The position numbers and the translations under genes are program-made. Below the pieces are notes generated by a model. The model made no database searches and was not told the origin of the DNA. It worked only from the letters and a program-made list of their open reading frames with translations. A stretch of DNA of 64,000 bases from Actinoplanes cyaneus (lineage in GTDB: Bacteria > Actinomycetota > Actinomycetes > Mycobacteriales > Micromonosporaceae): the NCBI RefSeq assembly GCF_016862095.1, contig NZ_BOMH01000025.1, forward strand, positions 1 to 64,000. The letters run 5' to 3'. This document shows, piece by piece, positions 8,319-17,161 of the stretch. The number at the start of each line of letters is the position of its first letter. Position 1 is the first letter of the stretch.

Positions 8319-9629
8319 TCATGCCGAGCGCAGCAGCCGATCCAGGACCCGGGCACCGAATCGCAGTCCGTCCACCGGGACGCGCTCGTCCACACCGTGG
8401 AACAGCGAGGTGAAGTCGAGGTCGGGCGGCAGCCGCAGCGGCGAGAACCCGAAGTGCCGGATCCCGAGCCGCTGGAACGACTTGGCGTCGGTGCTCGCCG
8501 ACAGCATGTAGGGCAGCAGTCGCGCCCCCGGATCCTCCGCCCCGATCGCCGCGGCCATGGCGTCGACCAGTGACCCGTCGAAGGAAGTCTCCACCCCCGG
8601 CATGAACAAGTACTCCCGTTCGATCTCCGGCCCGAGCACCTCCGCCAGCTCGGCCTCGAACAGCGCTTCGCGCCCCGGCAGCATCCGCCCGTCGATCGTC
8701 GCCCGGGCGGTGGAGGGCACCACATTCGCCTTGTAACCGGCCTCGACCATGGTCACCGTCGCGGTGTCCCGCAACGTCGCCCCGACCAGCCGGGACAGGT
8801 GCCCGAGCCGGGCCACGGCCGCCTCCGGGTCGTCCGGGTCGAACGGGATCCCGGTCAGCTCGGCGAACCCCTCCAGCAGCTCCCGCACGGGACCGGTCAG
8901 CACCAGCGGAAACCGGTGCCGATCGAGTCGAGTGATCGCGGCGGCGAGTTTCGCCACGGCGTTGTCGTCGTGCAGCAGCGAGCCGTGCCCGGCCGTCCCG
9001 CGCGCGGTCAGCCGCAGCCACGCGACGCCCTTCTCGGCGGTCTCCACCAGGTACGCCCGGGCGCCGTCGCCGGTCGTGACGGAGAAGCCGCCGACCTCGC
9101 TGATCGCCTCGGTCGCGCCCTCGAACAGCTCCGGCCGGTTGTCGGTCAGCCAGCGGGCGCCGTTGAAACCGCCGGCTTCCTCGTCGGCGACGTACGCGAA
9201 GATGATGTCCCTGGGCGGGACGACGCCCTCCCGTTTGAGCTGCCGCGCCACGGCCAGGGTCGTCGCGAGGGTGCCCTTCATGTCGACCGCGCCGCGCCCC
9301 CAGACGAAGCCGTCGCGCACCTCGCCGGAGAACGGGTGCACCGACCATTCGGTCGCGTCGGCCGGCACGACGTCGAGATGCCCGTGCACGAGCAGGGCGC
9401 CGCGTGACTGATCGGATCCGGTCAGCCTGGCGATCACGTTGCCGCGGCCCCTGGCGCCGGACTCCACGTAGGTGACGTCGTAGCCCACGTCGGCCAGTTT
9501 CCCGGCGACGTAGTCGGCGGCCGGCCGCTCGGTGCCCGGGCCGCCGCTGTCGCTGGCGTTGGTGGTGTCGATCGCGATCAGCTCACTCGCGAGCCCGACC
9601 ACCTCGTCGGCAGCGCCCCCGTCGGCCAT
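8319..9629 (-). CDS. M20-family metallopeptidase / amidohydrolase
   Basis: A 436-residue zinc hydrolase of the M20 (ArgE/DapE/CPG2-like) family. Metal and catalytic residues are visible: HGHLDVVPAD with His84 and Asp86, GRGAVDMKG with Asp116, and ADEEAGG with Glu150-Glu151. The dimerisation (lid) domain is at about 200-320 and includes the TAGHGSLLHDDNAV segment. A downstream histidine expected near the C-terminus (FHGVDERVP) is present. It cleaves an N-acyl or peptide amide bond; the exact substrate cannot be told. The start is supported by GAGGGGG a few bases upstream of ATG 9629. It precedes the FGGY kinase in the same direction after a 115-base gap, with that gene's own operator in between. 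Confidence 0.92.
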   Translation of the reverse strand: MADGGAADEVVGLASELIAIDTTNASDSGGPGTERPAADYVAGKLADVGYDVTYVESGARGRGNVIARLTGSDQSRGALLVHGHLDVVPADATEWSVHPFSGEVRDGFVWGRGAVDMKGTLATTLAVARQLKREGVVPPRDIIFAYVADEEAGGFNGARWLTDNRPELFEGATEAISEVGGFSVTTGDGARAYLVETAEKGVAWLRLTARGTAGHGSLLHDDNAVAKLAAAITRLDRHRFPLVLTGPVRELLEGFAELTGIPFDPDDPEAAVARLGHLSRLVGATLRDTATVTMVEAGYKANVVPSTARATIDGRMLPGREALFEAELAEVLGPEIEREYLFMPGVETSFDGSLVDAMAAAIGAEDPGARLLPYMLSASTDAKSFQRLGIRHFGFSPLRLPPDLDFTSLFHGVDERVPVDGLRFGARVLDRLLRSA

Positions 9630-9706
9630 CCGACCCCCTCAAGATCACATTCATTCTCCCGTACGGCCATGAGCACGCCTCACCGCGACTCGCGGATCAC
9701 CGCGCG

Positions 9707-10834
9707 TCAGCAACCGTCCCGGAGCTCCCGGACCAGGGACGAGACGACCGCCTTCAGGCTGCCGTGATGCGCGGCGGCGACCTGGAGCTGGCGCTGGTAG
9801 CTCGCTCCCCCGTCGACGATGTCGCGCAGCCGCTCCAGCTCGGCCGCACAGCCCAGCGCCTCGGCCACCGGCGCGAGCCGCGGCACCAGCTCGGCCAGAT
9901 CCTGCGTGACCAGGCGCTCGTCCCCGGCCGCGTTCTGGATGATGATCGCGTCGAGGCCGTATCGCGCGGCCCGCCACTTGTTCTCCCGCACGAACCACGG
10001 CTGCATCCGCGGCACGTCGCGCCCCGCGTCCAGCTCGCGGGAGAAGTGCTCGACCAGGCACTGCGCGAGCGCCGCGATCGCGCCGATCTCCCACGGGGAG
10101 GAGATCCCGTCGAACGTCCGGATCTCGATCGTCCCCCACTTCGGCGACGGCCGGATGTCCCAGCGCAGCTCGTTCAGCTCCTCGATCACGCCGATGTGCT
10201 GCAGGTCGGCCACGAGCGACTCGTACTCGGACCACTCGGTGAGCTGCGGCGGCAGCCCCGCCGTGGGGAGCTGCTGGAACATCAGGGCGCGGTTGGAGGC
10301 GTACCCGGTCCGCTCCCCCGCCCAGAACGGGCTCGACGCGCTCAGCGCCTGGAAATGCGGCAGGTACGTCAACAGCCCGTCGATGATCGGCAGCACCTTG
10401 CGCCGGTCCTCGACCCCGACGTGCACGTGAACGCCCCAGATCATCATCTGCCGTCCCCACCACTGGGTCCGGTCGATCAGCGTGTCGTAGCGCGGCTTGT
10501 CCGGCGTCACCTGCTGCCGGAACCACTGGCTGAACGGATGCGTGCCGGAGGAGATCAGGTCCACCCCCATCGGCTCGGCGACCGCGGCGACCCGCTCGAC
10601 GAGCCGCACCAGGTCGGCCACGGCGTCGCGCGCCCGGTGATGCGGCGCGCTGACGACTTCCACGGTGTTGGTCAGCAGCTCGTTCGTGACGTGCGGAAAG
10701 CCGTCCGCGGCGCCGAGCTTGGCGAGCAGTTCCGGTGCCGCGGCGGTCAGTTCCCCGCTGCGCCGATCGACACAGGCTATCTCCCACTCGATCCCTAGAC
10801 GCGATCTGACCGATGGGGCGAAGTCGATACCCAT
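9707..10834 (-). CDS. Carboxylate-amine ligase, YbdK/GCS2 family (glutamate-cysteine ligase-like)
   Basis: A 375-residue ATP-dependent carboxylate-amine ligase of the GCS2 fold. Family signatures are GIEWEIACVDRRSGEL near the N-terminus, WGVHVHVGVEDRRKV mid-protein (metal/ATP site) and GTIEIRTFDGISSPWE. In actinobacteria related enzymes act as weak glutamate-cysteine ligases, and EgtA supplies gamma-glutamylcysteine for ergothioneine; no egt genes are present here, so the substrate is open. The length is normal for YbdK. The start ATG 10834 has only a weak ribosome site. A second, divergent paralogue lies at 19482-20585. The downstream M20 hydrolase (77-base gap, same strand) could act on a related amide. 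Confidence 0.88.
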   Translation of the reverse strand: MGIDFAPSVRSRLGIEWEIACVDRRSGELTAAAPELLAKLGAADGFPHVTNELLTNTVEVVSAPHHRARDAVADLVRLVERVAAVAEPMGVDLISSGTHPFSQWFRQQVTPDKPRYDTLIDRTQWWGRQMMIWGVHVHVGVEDRRKVLPIIDGLLTYLPHFQALSASSPFWAGERTGYASNRALMFQQLPTAGLPPQLTEWSEYESLVADLQHIGVIEELNELRWDIRPSPKWGTIEIRTFDGISSPWEIGAIAALAQCLVEHFSRELDAGRDVPRMQPWFVRENKWRAARYGLDAIIIQNAAGDERLVTQDLAELVPRLAPVAEALGCAAELERLRDIVDGGASYQRQLQVAAAHHGSLKAVVSSLVRELRDGC

Positions 10835-10892
10835 GCGCCAACTCTACGGATTCGGGCGGATTGCGCGACCAGGGTGACACCGGCGGCCGGGC

Positions 10893-11303
10893 TCATTCGA
10901 GTGCGGCGATGTTGGCGGCCTCGTCCGGGTCCGGCTCGGCAACGTCCAGGAAGGCGCGCAGGACCTCGACGGCGACGTCCGGGGCGAGGCGTTTGAGGCT
11001 CATGGCCAGCACGTTCGCGTCGTTCCAGAGGCGGGCGCCGCGGGCGATCCACGGATCCCAGGCCAACGCCGCCCGCACACCCACCACCTTGTTGGCCGCG
11101 ATCGCCGTCCCCGTGCCGGTCCAGCACATGACCACGCCGTAGTCGGCCCGTCCGTCCACGACCGCCTGCCCGACGAACCGGCCCAGGTCCGGCCAGCTCT
11201 CCGCAGTGTCCGGCCGGATCACCTCGTGACCGTCCTCGACCAGGGCCGCGACCACCGCCCGGGTCGTCTCGTTCTCGTCGTCGCTCGCGAACGCCACCCG
11301 CAT
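10893..11303 (-). CDS. rpiB: RpiB/LacAB-family sugar-phosphate isomerase
   Basis: A 136-residue protein of the RpiB family, which interconverts ribose 5-phosphate and ribulose 5-phosphate (or galactose 6-phosphate and tagatose 6-phosphate in LacAB). The motif GVVMCWTGTGTAIAANKVVGVRAAL is broken here for description: Cys near residue 61 is the catalytic base, followed by the GTG phosphate loop and the NK-GVRAA segment. NDANVLAMSLKRL near residue 95 is the usual anion-binding stretch. It lies 58 bases upstream of the GCS2 gene on the same strand, so they may be cotranscribed. Because ordinary actinobacterial RpiB proteins are a little longer, a specialised sugar substrate is possible. Confidence 0.85.
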   Translation of the reverse strand: MRVAFASDDENETTRAVVAALVEDGHEVIRPDTAESWPDLGRFVGQAVVDGRADYGVVMCWTGTGTAIAANKVVGVRAALAWDPWIARGARLWNDANVLAMSLKRLAPDVAVEVLRAFLDVAEPDPDEAANIAALE

Positions 11304-11331
11304 CCACCAAGCCTAAGCCGTCCACATCCGC

Positions 11332-12312
11332 GTGCGATCATGCGGCGTGCTGACTCAATGGGCGCGCTCGTTGCACCTCCGGTCGTCCGCGATCGCCGCG
11401 GCAGGCGGTTCCGTGGTCGTGGCCGAGCGCCACCGGCGCTTGGTCGCCTTGCGGGCCCACGACGGCGGGCAGCGCTGGGATCGGCAGGTCGAGGACTGCT
11501 GGGGCACCCTGGTCCTCGCCGGTGACCGGTGCCTCTACCTGAGCCAGTCGGGCGTGCTGCACTGTTTCGCGCTCGGCTCCGGGGAACCGTTGTGGGCGCG
11601 TCCCGGTCTGCCGCTCCGGCGGCACGTCAGCGTCTGCGGCGACGTCATCTTCGTGGGTGGCTGGCGTGGTTATCACCCGCTGGTCCGGTTCTCCCTGTCC
11701 GACGGGGAGCCGCTGCCGTTCGCCGGAGTGCCGCTGGGCCCGCTCGCCGCGCCCATGCCGCTGCTGTCAGGCGCGGTGCTCCTCGCCGGCGCCGACCGGC
11801 CGGCGCTCGTGCTGCTGGCGGCCTCCGGGACCTTGCTGGACGAGTGGCCGCTCCCCGAACCGATCGCTTTCGCCGATGGCGGCCCCGGTTTCAGCGCGGG
11901 CGACGATGGGTCGGTCACCTTTCTCAGCGGGCGGCGCATAGTCATGGCGTTGCGCGACGGCGACGGTCCACGGGTCCTCTGGCGGCACGACCGTGATCTC
12001 GTCCCGCGGGCACCCATGTTCGACGCACGGACGTTGTGGCTGGTGGACGACGCGGGCATCGCGGTCGTCGACACCGTCCGGGGTGCCGTCACGACGATCG
12101 ATCACCGGCGGAACGGCCCGGTCTGCGCCGCCACTCGCACGTCCGGCACCGCGTTGTTCGGCTTCGCGGACGGCTCGGTGATCGCCGTGGATCGTGCTGG
12201 GGAGACCAGGCCGCTGATCAGGATGCGGGCGATGATCGACCGGCTTCTGCCCGGCGCACACGGCCTGGTGCACGTCTCCGCGAAGGGCCGACTCGTCACG
12301 TTCCGCCCCTGA
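11332..12312 (+). CDS. PQQ-like beta-propeller protein
   Basis: A 326-residue protein built of repeated beta blades (for example VVVAERHRRLVALRAHDGGQRWDRQ, shown here only by its ends: VVVAERHRR and GGQRWDR). The pattern of a strand, 'D/SG--LW' turn and next strand is that of PQQ/WD40-like propellers. About six to seven blades can be counted. There is no signal peptide, so it is likely cytosolic, and no catalytic motif. The start is uncertain: GTG 11332 or GTG 11347, neither with a strong ribosome site. It is divergent from rpiB with only 28 bases between start codons, so the promoters must overlap. Function unknown. Confidence 0.72.
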   Translation: MRSCGVLTQWARSLHLRSSAIAAAGGSVVVAERHRRLVALRAHDGGQRWDRQVEDCWGTLVLAGDRCLYLSQSGVLHCFALGSGEPLWARPGLPLRRHVSVCGDVIFVGGWRGYHPLVRFSLSDGEPLPFAGVPLGPLAAPMPLLSGAVLLAGADRPALVLLAASGTLLDEWPLPEPIAFADGGPGFSAGDDGSVTFLSGRRIVMALRDGDGPRVLWRHDRDLVPRAPMFDARTLWLVDDAGIAVVDTVRGAVTTIDHRRNGPVCAATRTSGTALFGFADGSVIAVDRAGETRPLIRMRAMIDRLLPGAHGLVHVSAKGRLVTFRP

Positions 12313-12767
12313 CAGCAGTCGCTGCACCGATCGCGCCCGGGCTCGCCGCCGAGCGGTGCCCGGATCCGCTCGGCCGGCCCGGCGACCGCGTCCGCGATGT
12401 CGTCCGGCTGCGGCCCGATCCGCGCCGTTCGGCCCTTGGCCGGCTCGACGCCGACGCGTCCGGTCGGGCGGGCCGGCCGGGGCGGGTCTCGCGGGCAGGG
12501 CGCGGGGTCGCCGGCTGGTGCTCACGGGTGTTGAACGGCCTTGATGCAACCCTCAGCGCCAGCCGGGCCGAGACACGCCCGGATGCCGGGACCGGCGTCC
12601 ACATGGCGGACAGCGACCGGCCGCAGGGCGCAGGGCTCGCGCGGTGGTGGCCGGCACGCATGGTGATCGGCGGCGGTGAGCGGCGACCGGGGCGGAGGGC
12701 TGCGACCGGGGCGGAGGGCGGCGGAAAACCCGTTGCCGGTGCGGGCGGAGCCTGCTGGGGTGGGCGC
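12313..12767. other. 455-bp stretch without a convincing gene
   Basis: Reading frames here are shadows with arginine/proline-rich composition. Contents that can be supported are a hairpin of the GCTGG family at 12514-12563 and a tandem 19-bp repeat (GCGACCGGGGCGGAGGGCT) at 12683-12719. The repeat ends about 50 bases before the acetyltransferase start, so it could touch that gene's promoter. Confidence 0.55.
12514..12563. repeat. GCTGG-family hairpin
   Basis: Left arm begins GCTGGTGCTCACGGGTGTTG (12514-12533). The right side ends CAACCCTCAGCGCCAGC (12547-12563), which pairs with it apart from a few mismatches and a bulge. Length, foot (GCTGG/CCAGC) and GGGTGT core match the hairpins at 27143, 27205 and 60631. 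It is probably a transcription end signal about 200 bases past the beta-propeller gene. Confidence 0.55.
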
Positions 12768-13550
12768 GTGAATCGAGAAGAAGTGCTTGCGCTGTTCGAC
12801 CGGCAGATGCGTCGTGACGTCCGGGCCGGCGGCCCGTCGTCGCGCGTCGAGCGGGAGGGAAGGGTCGTCCGGCACGTCGGCGCGGCGGAGGATTGGAACG
12901 CCGTCCTGTGGTCGGATCTGGACGAGGCCGACGCCGACGCGGTGATCGCCGAGCAGGTGCGGTTCTTCGACGGGCTCGGGGTCGAGGTGGAGTGGAAGCT
13001 CTACGGCCACGACCGCCCTGCCGACCTCGGTGAGCGCCTGGTCAAGGCCGGTTTCGTGCCGGACGATCGGGAGACGCTGATGGTCGCGCAGATCGGCGAG
13101 CTCGACCTCGCCGTGTCCCCGCCGGAGGGGGTGCGACTGGTCCCGGTGACCGACGAGGCCGGGGTCGATCTGATGTTCCGGGCCAGTGAGCAGGCGTTCG
13201 AGGAGCCGAGCGGCCACCTGCGCGCTCAGGTGCTGGCGCAGCTCACCGACGATCCGGAGAGCATCCGCGCGTTCGTGGCGATGGCCGGGGACGAGCCGGT
13301 GTGCGGGGCGCGGATGGAGCTCAACCGGGGCACGGCCTTCGCGAGCCTGTGGGGCGGCGGCACGGTGCCGGCGTGGCAGGGCCGCGGGATCTATCGCGCG
13401 CTCGTGGCGCATCGCGCCCGGATCGCCGCCGGCCTCGGCTACGAGTTCTTGCAGGTCGACGCGTCGGATCAGAGCCGCCCGATCCTGCAGCGGCTCGGGT
13501 TCGAGGTGCTGGGCACGACAACGCCGTACCGTCGCAAGCCGGGCTCTTAA
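12768..13550 (+). CDS. GNAT-family N-acetyltransferase
   Basis: A 260-residue protein with a C-terminal GNAT domain at about 110-260. The acetyl-CoA binding segment reads VPAWQGRGIYRALVAHR (the Q/RxxGxG/A region, QGRGI), followed by the ASDQSRPILQRLGFE segment typical of motif B. The N-terminal 110 residues look like a degenerate acetyltransferase fold, making this a two-lobed GNAT. Substrate unknown. The start is GTG 12768 with GGGG at 12757-12760; the much longer open frame upstream is arginine/proline-rich and is not credible. It converges with the SDR gene at 13547 and overlaps it by four bases at the 3' ends. Confidence 0.85.
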   Translation: MNREEVLALFDRQMRRDVRAGGPSSRVEREGRVVRHVGAAEDWNAVLWSDLDEADADAVIAEQVRFFDGLGVEVEWKLYGHDRPADLGERLVKAGFVPDDRETLMVAQIGELDLAVSPPEGVRLVPVTDEAGVDLMFRASEQAFEEPSGHLRAQVLAQLTDDPESIRAFVAMAGDEPVCGARMELNRGTAFASLWGGGTVPAWQGRGIYRALVAHRARIAAGLGYEFLQVDASDQSRPILQRLGFEVLGTTTPYRRKPGS

Positions 13551-14254
13551 AGCTCGACCCCGGTCTCCTCCTTCAACGATCGGAGGAGGAGATCCTGGAA
13601 CTTCTCGTCGTGCACCGAGCGATGCGGTTCGCGGCGCTGCCGGTGGTGCCAGTAACCGCCGCTGGTCAGCGCGTCGGCGTCGTCGCTGGTGACAAGCCAT
13701 TCCTGGGTATGGTGTCCCAGCTCCAGATCGTCCGGGGCGCCGCGCCCGCCCATCCGGGTCGGGACCCAGCCCGGGTCCACGGAGTTGCTGAGCACGCCGG
13801 GACGCAGGCGCGCGACGGCCGCGGCGAGCGTGGAGACGTAGAGCTTGCTGTCGGAGTAGGAGCCGTCCCACCGGATCACCGGCCGCCCGCCCAGGTGCAT
13901 GCCGCTGCTCAGGTAGACCAGCCGCGGCGCGGGCACCAGGGCGGTGAGCAGGTACGGCGCGATGACGTTGACCGGCATGACCGCCCTGCCGCTGTACACC
14001 CCGGCGTTGTGGATCACCCCGTCGAGCGGCGGCGCGCCGGTGAGCTCGGCCGCGATCCGCAGGACGGCGGCACGGTCCTCGAGGTCGCCGACGACCAGGT
14101 GCGCGCCACGGCGTACCAGCTGATCGATGGCCGCGGCACGCGCCTGGTTGCGGGCGTGCACCACGACGTCGTGCCCCTGCGCCAGCAGGGTCTCCGCCGT
14201 GAGGCGGCCCAGCCCGTCCGCGGAGCCGGTGATCAGAATCCGTCGCGCCGTCAC
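13547..14254 (-). CDS. Short-chain dehydrogenase/reductase (SDR)
   Basis: A 235-residue NAD(P)-dependent oxidoreductase. The Rossmann motif ITGSADGLGRLTAETLL (TGxxxGLG) is at about 7-20, the VHNAG-type strand appears as DGVIHNAGVYSG, the serine is in LVYLSSGMHLGG and the catalytic Tyr/Lys in YSDSKLYVSTL (YxxxK). It is slightly shorter than average, with a short loop before the active site. Start GTG 14254 is chosen because it directly precedes the first beta strand; upstream sequence in frame belongs to the neighbouring gene read in another frame. It follows the TIGR01777 gene on the same strand after a 35-base gap, so both are probably cotranscribed. Substrate unknown. Confidence 0.87.
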   Translation of the reverse strand: MTARRILITGSADGLGRLTAETLLAQGHDVVVHARNQARAAAIDQLVRRGAHLVVGDLEDRAAVLRIAAELTGAPPLDGVIHNAGVYSGRAVMPVNVIAPYLLTALVPAPRLVYLSSGMHLGGRPVIRWDGSYSDSKLYVSTLAAAVARLRPGVLSNSVDPGWVPTRMGGRGAPDDLELGHHTQEWLVTSDDADALTSGGYWHHRQRREPHRSVHDEKFQDLLLRSLKEETGVEL

Positions 14255-14289
14255 ACGATCAACGGTAGCGCCGGCTCCGCGCCGGGCCG

Positions 14290-15183
14290 TCAGGCGATCG
14301 ACGCCAGCCCGGACTCCACGTCGGGGCACTGCCAGCGGAAGCCGGCCTTCTCCAGCACCGCGGGCACGACCCGCTGGCTGGCGCGGGCTTCGCCGCCGAA
14401 CTCGCCGAGCGCCAGGTCGAGCGCGAAGCCCGGCACCGCGAACAGGGCGGGGCGGTGCAGCGTGCGGGCCAGGGCGCGGGTGAGCTCGGCGTTCGTGACC
14501 GGGTTCGGCGCGACCAGGTTGACCGGCCCGGCGACCTCCTCGTGCTCGATCAGGAACTCGACGGCGGCGAGCCAGTCGGCGAGGGCGATCCACGGGGTCC
14601 ACTGGCGGCCCGAGCCGAGCTTCGCGCCGGCGCCGAGCTTGAACAGCGGCAGCAGTGGCTGAAGAAAACCTCCGTCGCGGGCCAGCGGCAGACCGGTGCG
14701 CAGCAGGACGACGCGGGTGCCGGCGTCCGCGGCGGGACGGGCCGCCGCCTCCCAGTCGCGGCACAGCTGCGCCAGGAACGTGTCGGCGGGCGGCTCGTTC
14801 TCGGTCACGGCGCGGTCGCCGGTGTCGCCGTACCAGCCGACGGCGGACGCCTGCAGCAACGCGCGCGGCCGATCACTTTCGGGCAGGGCGGCGATCGTCC
14901 GGGCGATCGTGCCGGTGCTGTCGATCCGGCTGGCGCGCAGCGTCTCCTTGTAGGCGGCGTTCCACCGCCGGTCACCTACGCCGGCGCCGGCCAGATCGAT
15001 CACGATGTCCGCCGCGGCGACGACGGCCGGGTCCAGCTCGCCCCGGCCGGGCTGCCAGGACATCTCGCCGGGGCTCCGGGGCGCGCGCCGCACCAGGCGG
15101 GTCAGGTCATGGCCGCTCGCGGTCAGACGGTCGGCCAGCCTCGTGCCGAGGAAGCCGGACGCGCCGGCCAGGAGGATTCGCAT
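14290..15183 (-). CDS. TIGR01777-family epimerase-like protein (YfcH/SDR39U1 type)
   Basis: A 297-residue extended-SDR fold protein. The N-terminal nucleotide-binding motif ILLAGASGFLGTRLA (GxxGFLG) is intact. The family marker sequences DIVIDLAGAGVGDRRW, the QASAVGWYGDTGD stretch and the C-terminal DUF1731-like region (FGGEARASQRVVPAVLEKAGF) are all present. Proteins of this family are widespread in actinobacteria and their reaction is unknown. Start ATG 15183 opens directly with the first strand. It is 35 bases upstream of the SDR gene on the same strand, probably one operon. The 162-base gap to the divergent VOC gene contains an AT-richer segment at about 15205-15240 suited to promoters. 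Confidence 0.9.
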   Translation of the reverse strand: MRILLAGASGFLGTRLADRLTASGHDLTRLVRRAPRSPGEMSWQPGRGELDPAVVAAADIVIDLAGAGVGDRRWNAAYKETLRASRIDSTGTIARTIAALPESDRPRALLQASAVGWYGDTGDRAVTENEPPADTFLAQLCRDWEAAARPAADAGTRVVLLRTGLPLARDGGFLQPLLPLFKLGAGAKLGSGRQWTPWIALADWLAAVEFLIEHEEVAGPVNLVAPNPVTNAELTRALARTLHRPALFAVPGFALDLALGEFGGEARASQRVVPAVLEKAGFRWQCPDVESGLASIA

Positions 15184-15345
15184 GCCGCACCTTTACCCGA
15201 ACAGCCCAGAATTTAAAAACTCAAGAATCAATCTAGGCGTACGACGGCCGGACGCCCGGCAATCGCCGTGACGGCGTGTTGAGGACACGGCCCTTGATCC
15301 GGGCACGTCGATCGCGCAGGATTTCGCGGACGACGAGGGGGATGT

Positions 15346-15765
15346 ATGGATTTCGCACTGATCGGGATGGCCGTCGCCGCCGAGAAGCCGGCGACCGCCG
15401 CGGCCTGGTTCGCCGAGCACTTCGGATTCACCATCAACATCGATCTGGGGTGGTACGTCAACACCCAGCACGCCGGCCACCAGAACGTCACGCTGGACTT
15501 CGTGCAGCGTGATCACGAGTCGTGGCCGGAGGCGACCCGTGGCAGGACCATCGTCGGGACGATGCTGGCGTTCCTGGTCGCCGACGTCGACGCCGAGTTC
15601 GAGCGGCTGAGCGCCGCCGGCCTCAGGGTGGTCATGCCGCTGGTGACCGAGAAGTGGGGCCAGCGCCGGTTCCAGGTCGCCGGGCCGGACGGGCTGCTGG
15701 TGGAGGTCCTGCAAGCGGTCGCACCGGATCCGCAGTGGCTGGCCGACAACGGCCTGGCCGGCTGA
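15346..15765 (+). CDS. VOC-superfamily (glyoxalase/bleomycin-resistance fold) protein
   Basis: A 139-residue single-domain vicinal-oxygen-chelate protein with two beta-alpha-beta-beta-beta modules. The final strand DGLLVEVLQ contributes the usual metal-site glutamate. It begins with the typical DFALIGMAVAAEKPATAAAWFAEHFGF pattern, here noted only by the WFAEHFGF end. Such proteins isomerise, dioxygenate or sequester small molecules; this one cannot be assigned a substrate. GAGGGGG precedes ATG 15346 at good spacing. It is a single gene, followed by a strong hairpin at 15775 and convergent with the secreted protein gene. Confidence 0.85.
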   Translation: MDFALIGMAVAAEKPATAAAWFAEHFGFTINIDLGWYVNTQHAGHQNVTLDFVQRDHESWPEATRGRTIVGTMLAFLVADVDAEFERLSAAGLRVVMPLVTEKWGQRRFQVAGPDGLLVEVLQAVAPDPQWLADNGLAG

Positions 15766-15774
15766 GATGACCGT

Positions 15775-15800
15775 GCGGGCGGGGCCTCGACCCCGCCCGC
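15775..15800. terminator. Strong GC hairpin between convergent genes
   Basis: GCGGGCGGGG (15775-15784) and CCCCGCCCGC (15791-15800) pair perfectly over 10 bp with a six-base loop. It lies between the VOC gene stop (15765) and the end of the secreted protein gene (15809), so it can serve both strands. Confidence 0.85.
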
Positions 15801-15808
15801 CGGAAAGG

Positions 15809-17008
15809 TCAGCCGTCGTAGCTGGCCTGGTTCACCGCGAAGACGTTGCGGTGACCGACCGGCTCCTGCAGCGACCACAGCAGGTCCGGTTCGTCGGTGT
15901 CCTCCCAGTAGCTGATGCTCTCGCCGCCGCTCACCCAGGCGTAGGACGAGGGGCCCGCGGCCGGGGTCCAGTAGTACAGCTTCTTGTCGCCGGAGGAGTT
16001 GAACCACCACCGGCTGTTGTGCGAGGCGACCCCGTTCAGCTTGTACCAGGGCAGTTGCAGCGCCTCGGTGGCCGTCGTGCTGGCCGCGAACGTGGTGAGG
16101 CCCGAGGCGAACGGGAAGCGGACCGCCCGCGGCGCCCGGTTCGGGTACGACGTGCAGCCGGACGAGCAGGTGTACTCGGTCATCACGATCGACGGGTCGG
16201 CCCGGTCCAGCGAGATCGACGACCAGGCCAGCGAGGTGCCCGACGTGGTCGCCGCCGTGATCGTGCCGACCTGCGGCAGCACGTACGCGTAGTTGTGCGC
16301 GTAGTAGGTGGTGTCGTTCTGCCGGCCGATCTGGTCGGCGGTGCCACCGGTGCTGGTCTGCAGCATCTTCGCCATGTTGAACACGCGCATGCCGTGCCCG
16401 GTGTCGGCGACGTAGAGGTAGTCGCCGTACCAGGAGACGCCGCCGGCGTGCACCACCACGTCCTTGAAGCTGGGCGCGGCAGCGGTTCCGGTCGGCTCGA
16501 CCAGCAGGATCTTCCGGTACTTGTTCGGGTACGTGGCGTCCCAGTCGACCAGCGTGATCCGGCTGCGCGTCGAGTCCCCGTCGCAGGCGTCCTTGGTGTA
16601 CCAGCTGACCAGGATGAGCTGGTGCCCGTCGTAGTTCCCGCTGTTCGCGGTGCCCACGGCGTCCCGGCTGGTGGTGATGCCCTGCGGGAAGTTCTTGCAG
16701 TCGCCCACGTCGGTGTCGTCGAACTGGAACCCGGTGCTGTACCCGGGCAGGTTCAGCGAGTCGGTGATCGCCTGCCGATCGTGGTTGGCGTTGTCCATCA
16801 CGTCGGACACCGTCACCGCGGGCAGCTTCGAGGCGAGCGCCGTGTTCAGCGCGTTGTACTTGGTGTAGTTGGCGCTGAGCGTGAACTGCCCGGCGTTCAG
16901 CGCGGTAGGCGCCGCGGCGGCCTGGGCCGGGCTGCCCGCGACCAGCGCCGCCGAGACGGTGACCCCGAGCGCCACGGCAGCCCGCAGCAGGCGTGCAGGT
17001 ATGGACAT
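15809..17008 (-). CDS. Secreted beta-propeller-like protein of unknown function
   Basis: A 399-residue exported protein. Residues 1-31 form a Sec signal peptide (RLLRAAVALGV..., cut after SPAQAAA). The mature part is rich in Tyr, Trp, Ser and Thr with repeated strand patterns (GVSWYGDYLYVADTGHGMRVF; NKYRKILLVEP) that suggest a propeller. There are paired cysteines (CSSGC, and GDCKNF with KDACDGD) that could form disulfides outside the cell. No catalytic motif is recognised. It lies downstream of the GH12 gene on the same strand, but a strong terminator at 17123-17154 separates them, so it likely has its own promoter in 17009-17122. Surface or secreted role inferred only from the signal peptide. 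Confidence 0.78.
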   Translation of the reverse strand: MSIPARLLRAAVALGVTVSAALVAGSPAQAAAAPTALNAGQFTLSANYTKYNALNTALASKLPAVTVSDVMDNANHDRQAITDSLNLPGYSTGFQFDDTDVGDCKNFPQGITTSRDAVGTANSGNYDGHQLILVSWYTKDACDGDSTRSRITLVDWDATYPNKYRKILLVEPTGTAAAPSFKDVVVHAGGVSWYGDYLYVADTGHGMRVFNMAKMLQTSTGGTADQIGRQNDTTYYAHNYAYVLPQVGTITAATTSGTSLAWSSISLDRADPSIVMTEYTCSSGCTSYPNRAPRAVRFPFASGLTTFAASTTATEALQLPWYKLNGVASHNSRWWFNSSGDKKLYYWTPAAGPSSYAWVSGGESISYWEDTDEPDLLWSLQEPVGHRNVFAVNQASYDG

Positions 17009-17122
17009 ACAGAACCCCCGGACCTAGATCAATATCGGCCGGAGACGATACGCTGGTCCGAGGCCGGTTCTGAAATCGGGTTCACCTTCTGTTCACCCGG
17101 GAAGCCGGGCCGGGGAGGCCGG

Positions 17123-17154
17123 GGCCGGCCGGGTCGTCACGACACCGGCCGGCC
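17123..17154. terminator. Terminator hairpin downstream of the GH12 gene
   Basis: GGCCGGCCGG (17123-17132) and CCGGCCGGCC (17145-17154) are exact complements. The 12-base interval contains a further small GTCGT/ACGAC pairing, so one long stem forms. It begins eight bases past the GH12 stop codon on the minus strand. Confidence 0.8.
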
Positions 17155-17161
17155 GAATCGG

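Noticed and set aside
12036-12767. Upstream extension of the acetyltransferase frame by about 240 codons
   Set aside because: Arg/Pro-rich and overlaps the beta-propeller gene; GTG 12768 has the ribosome site.
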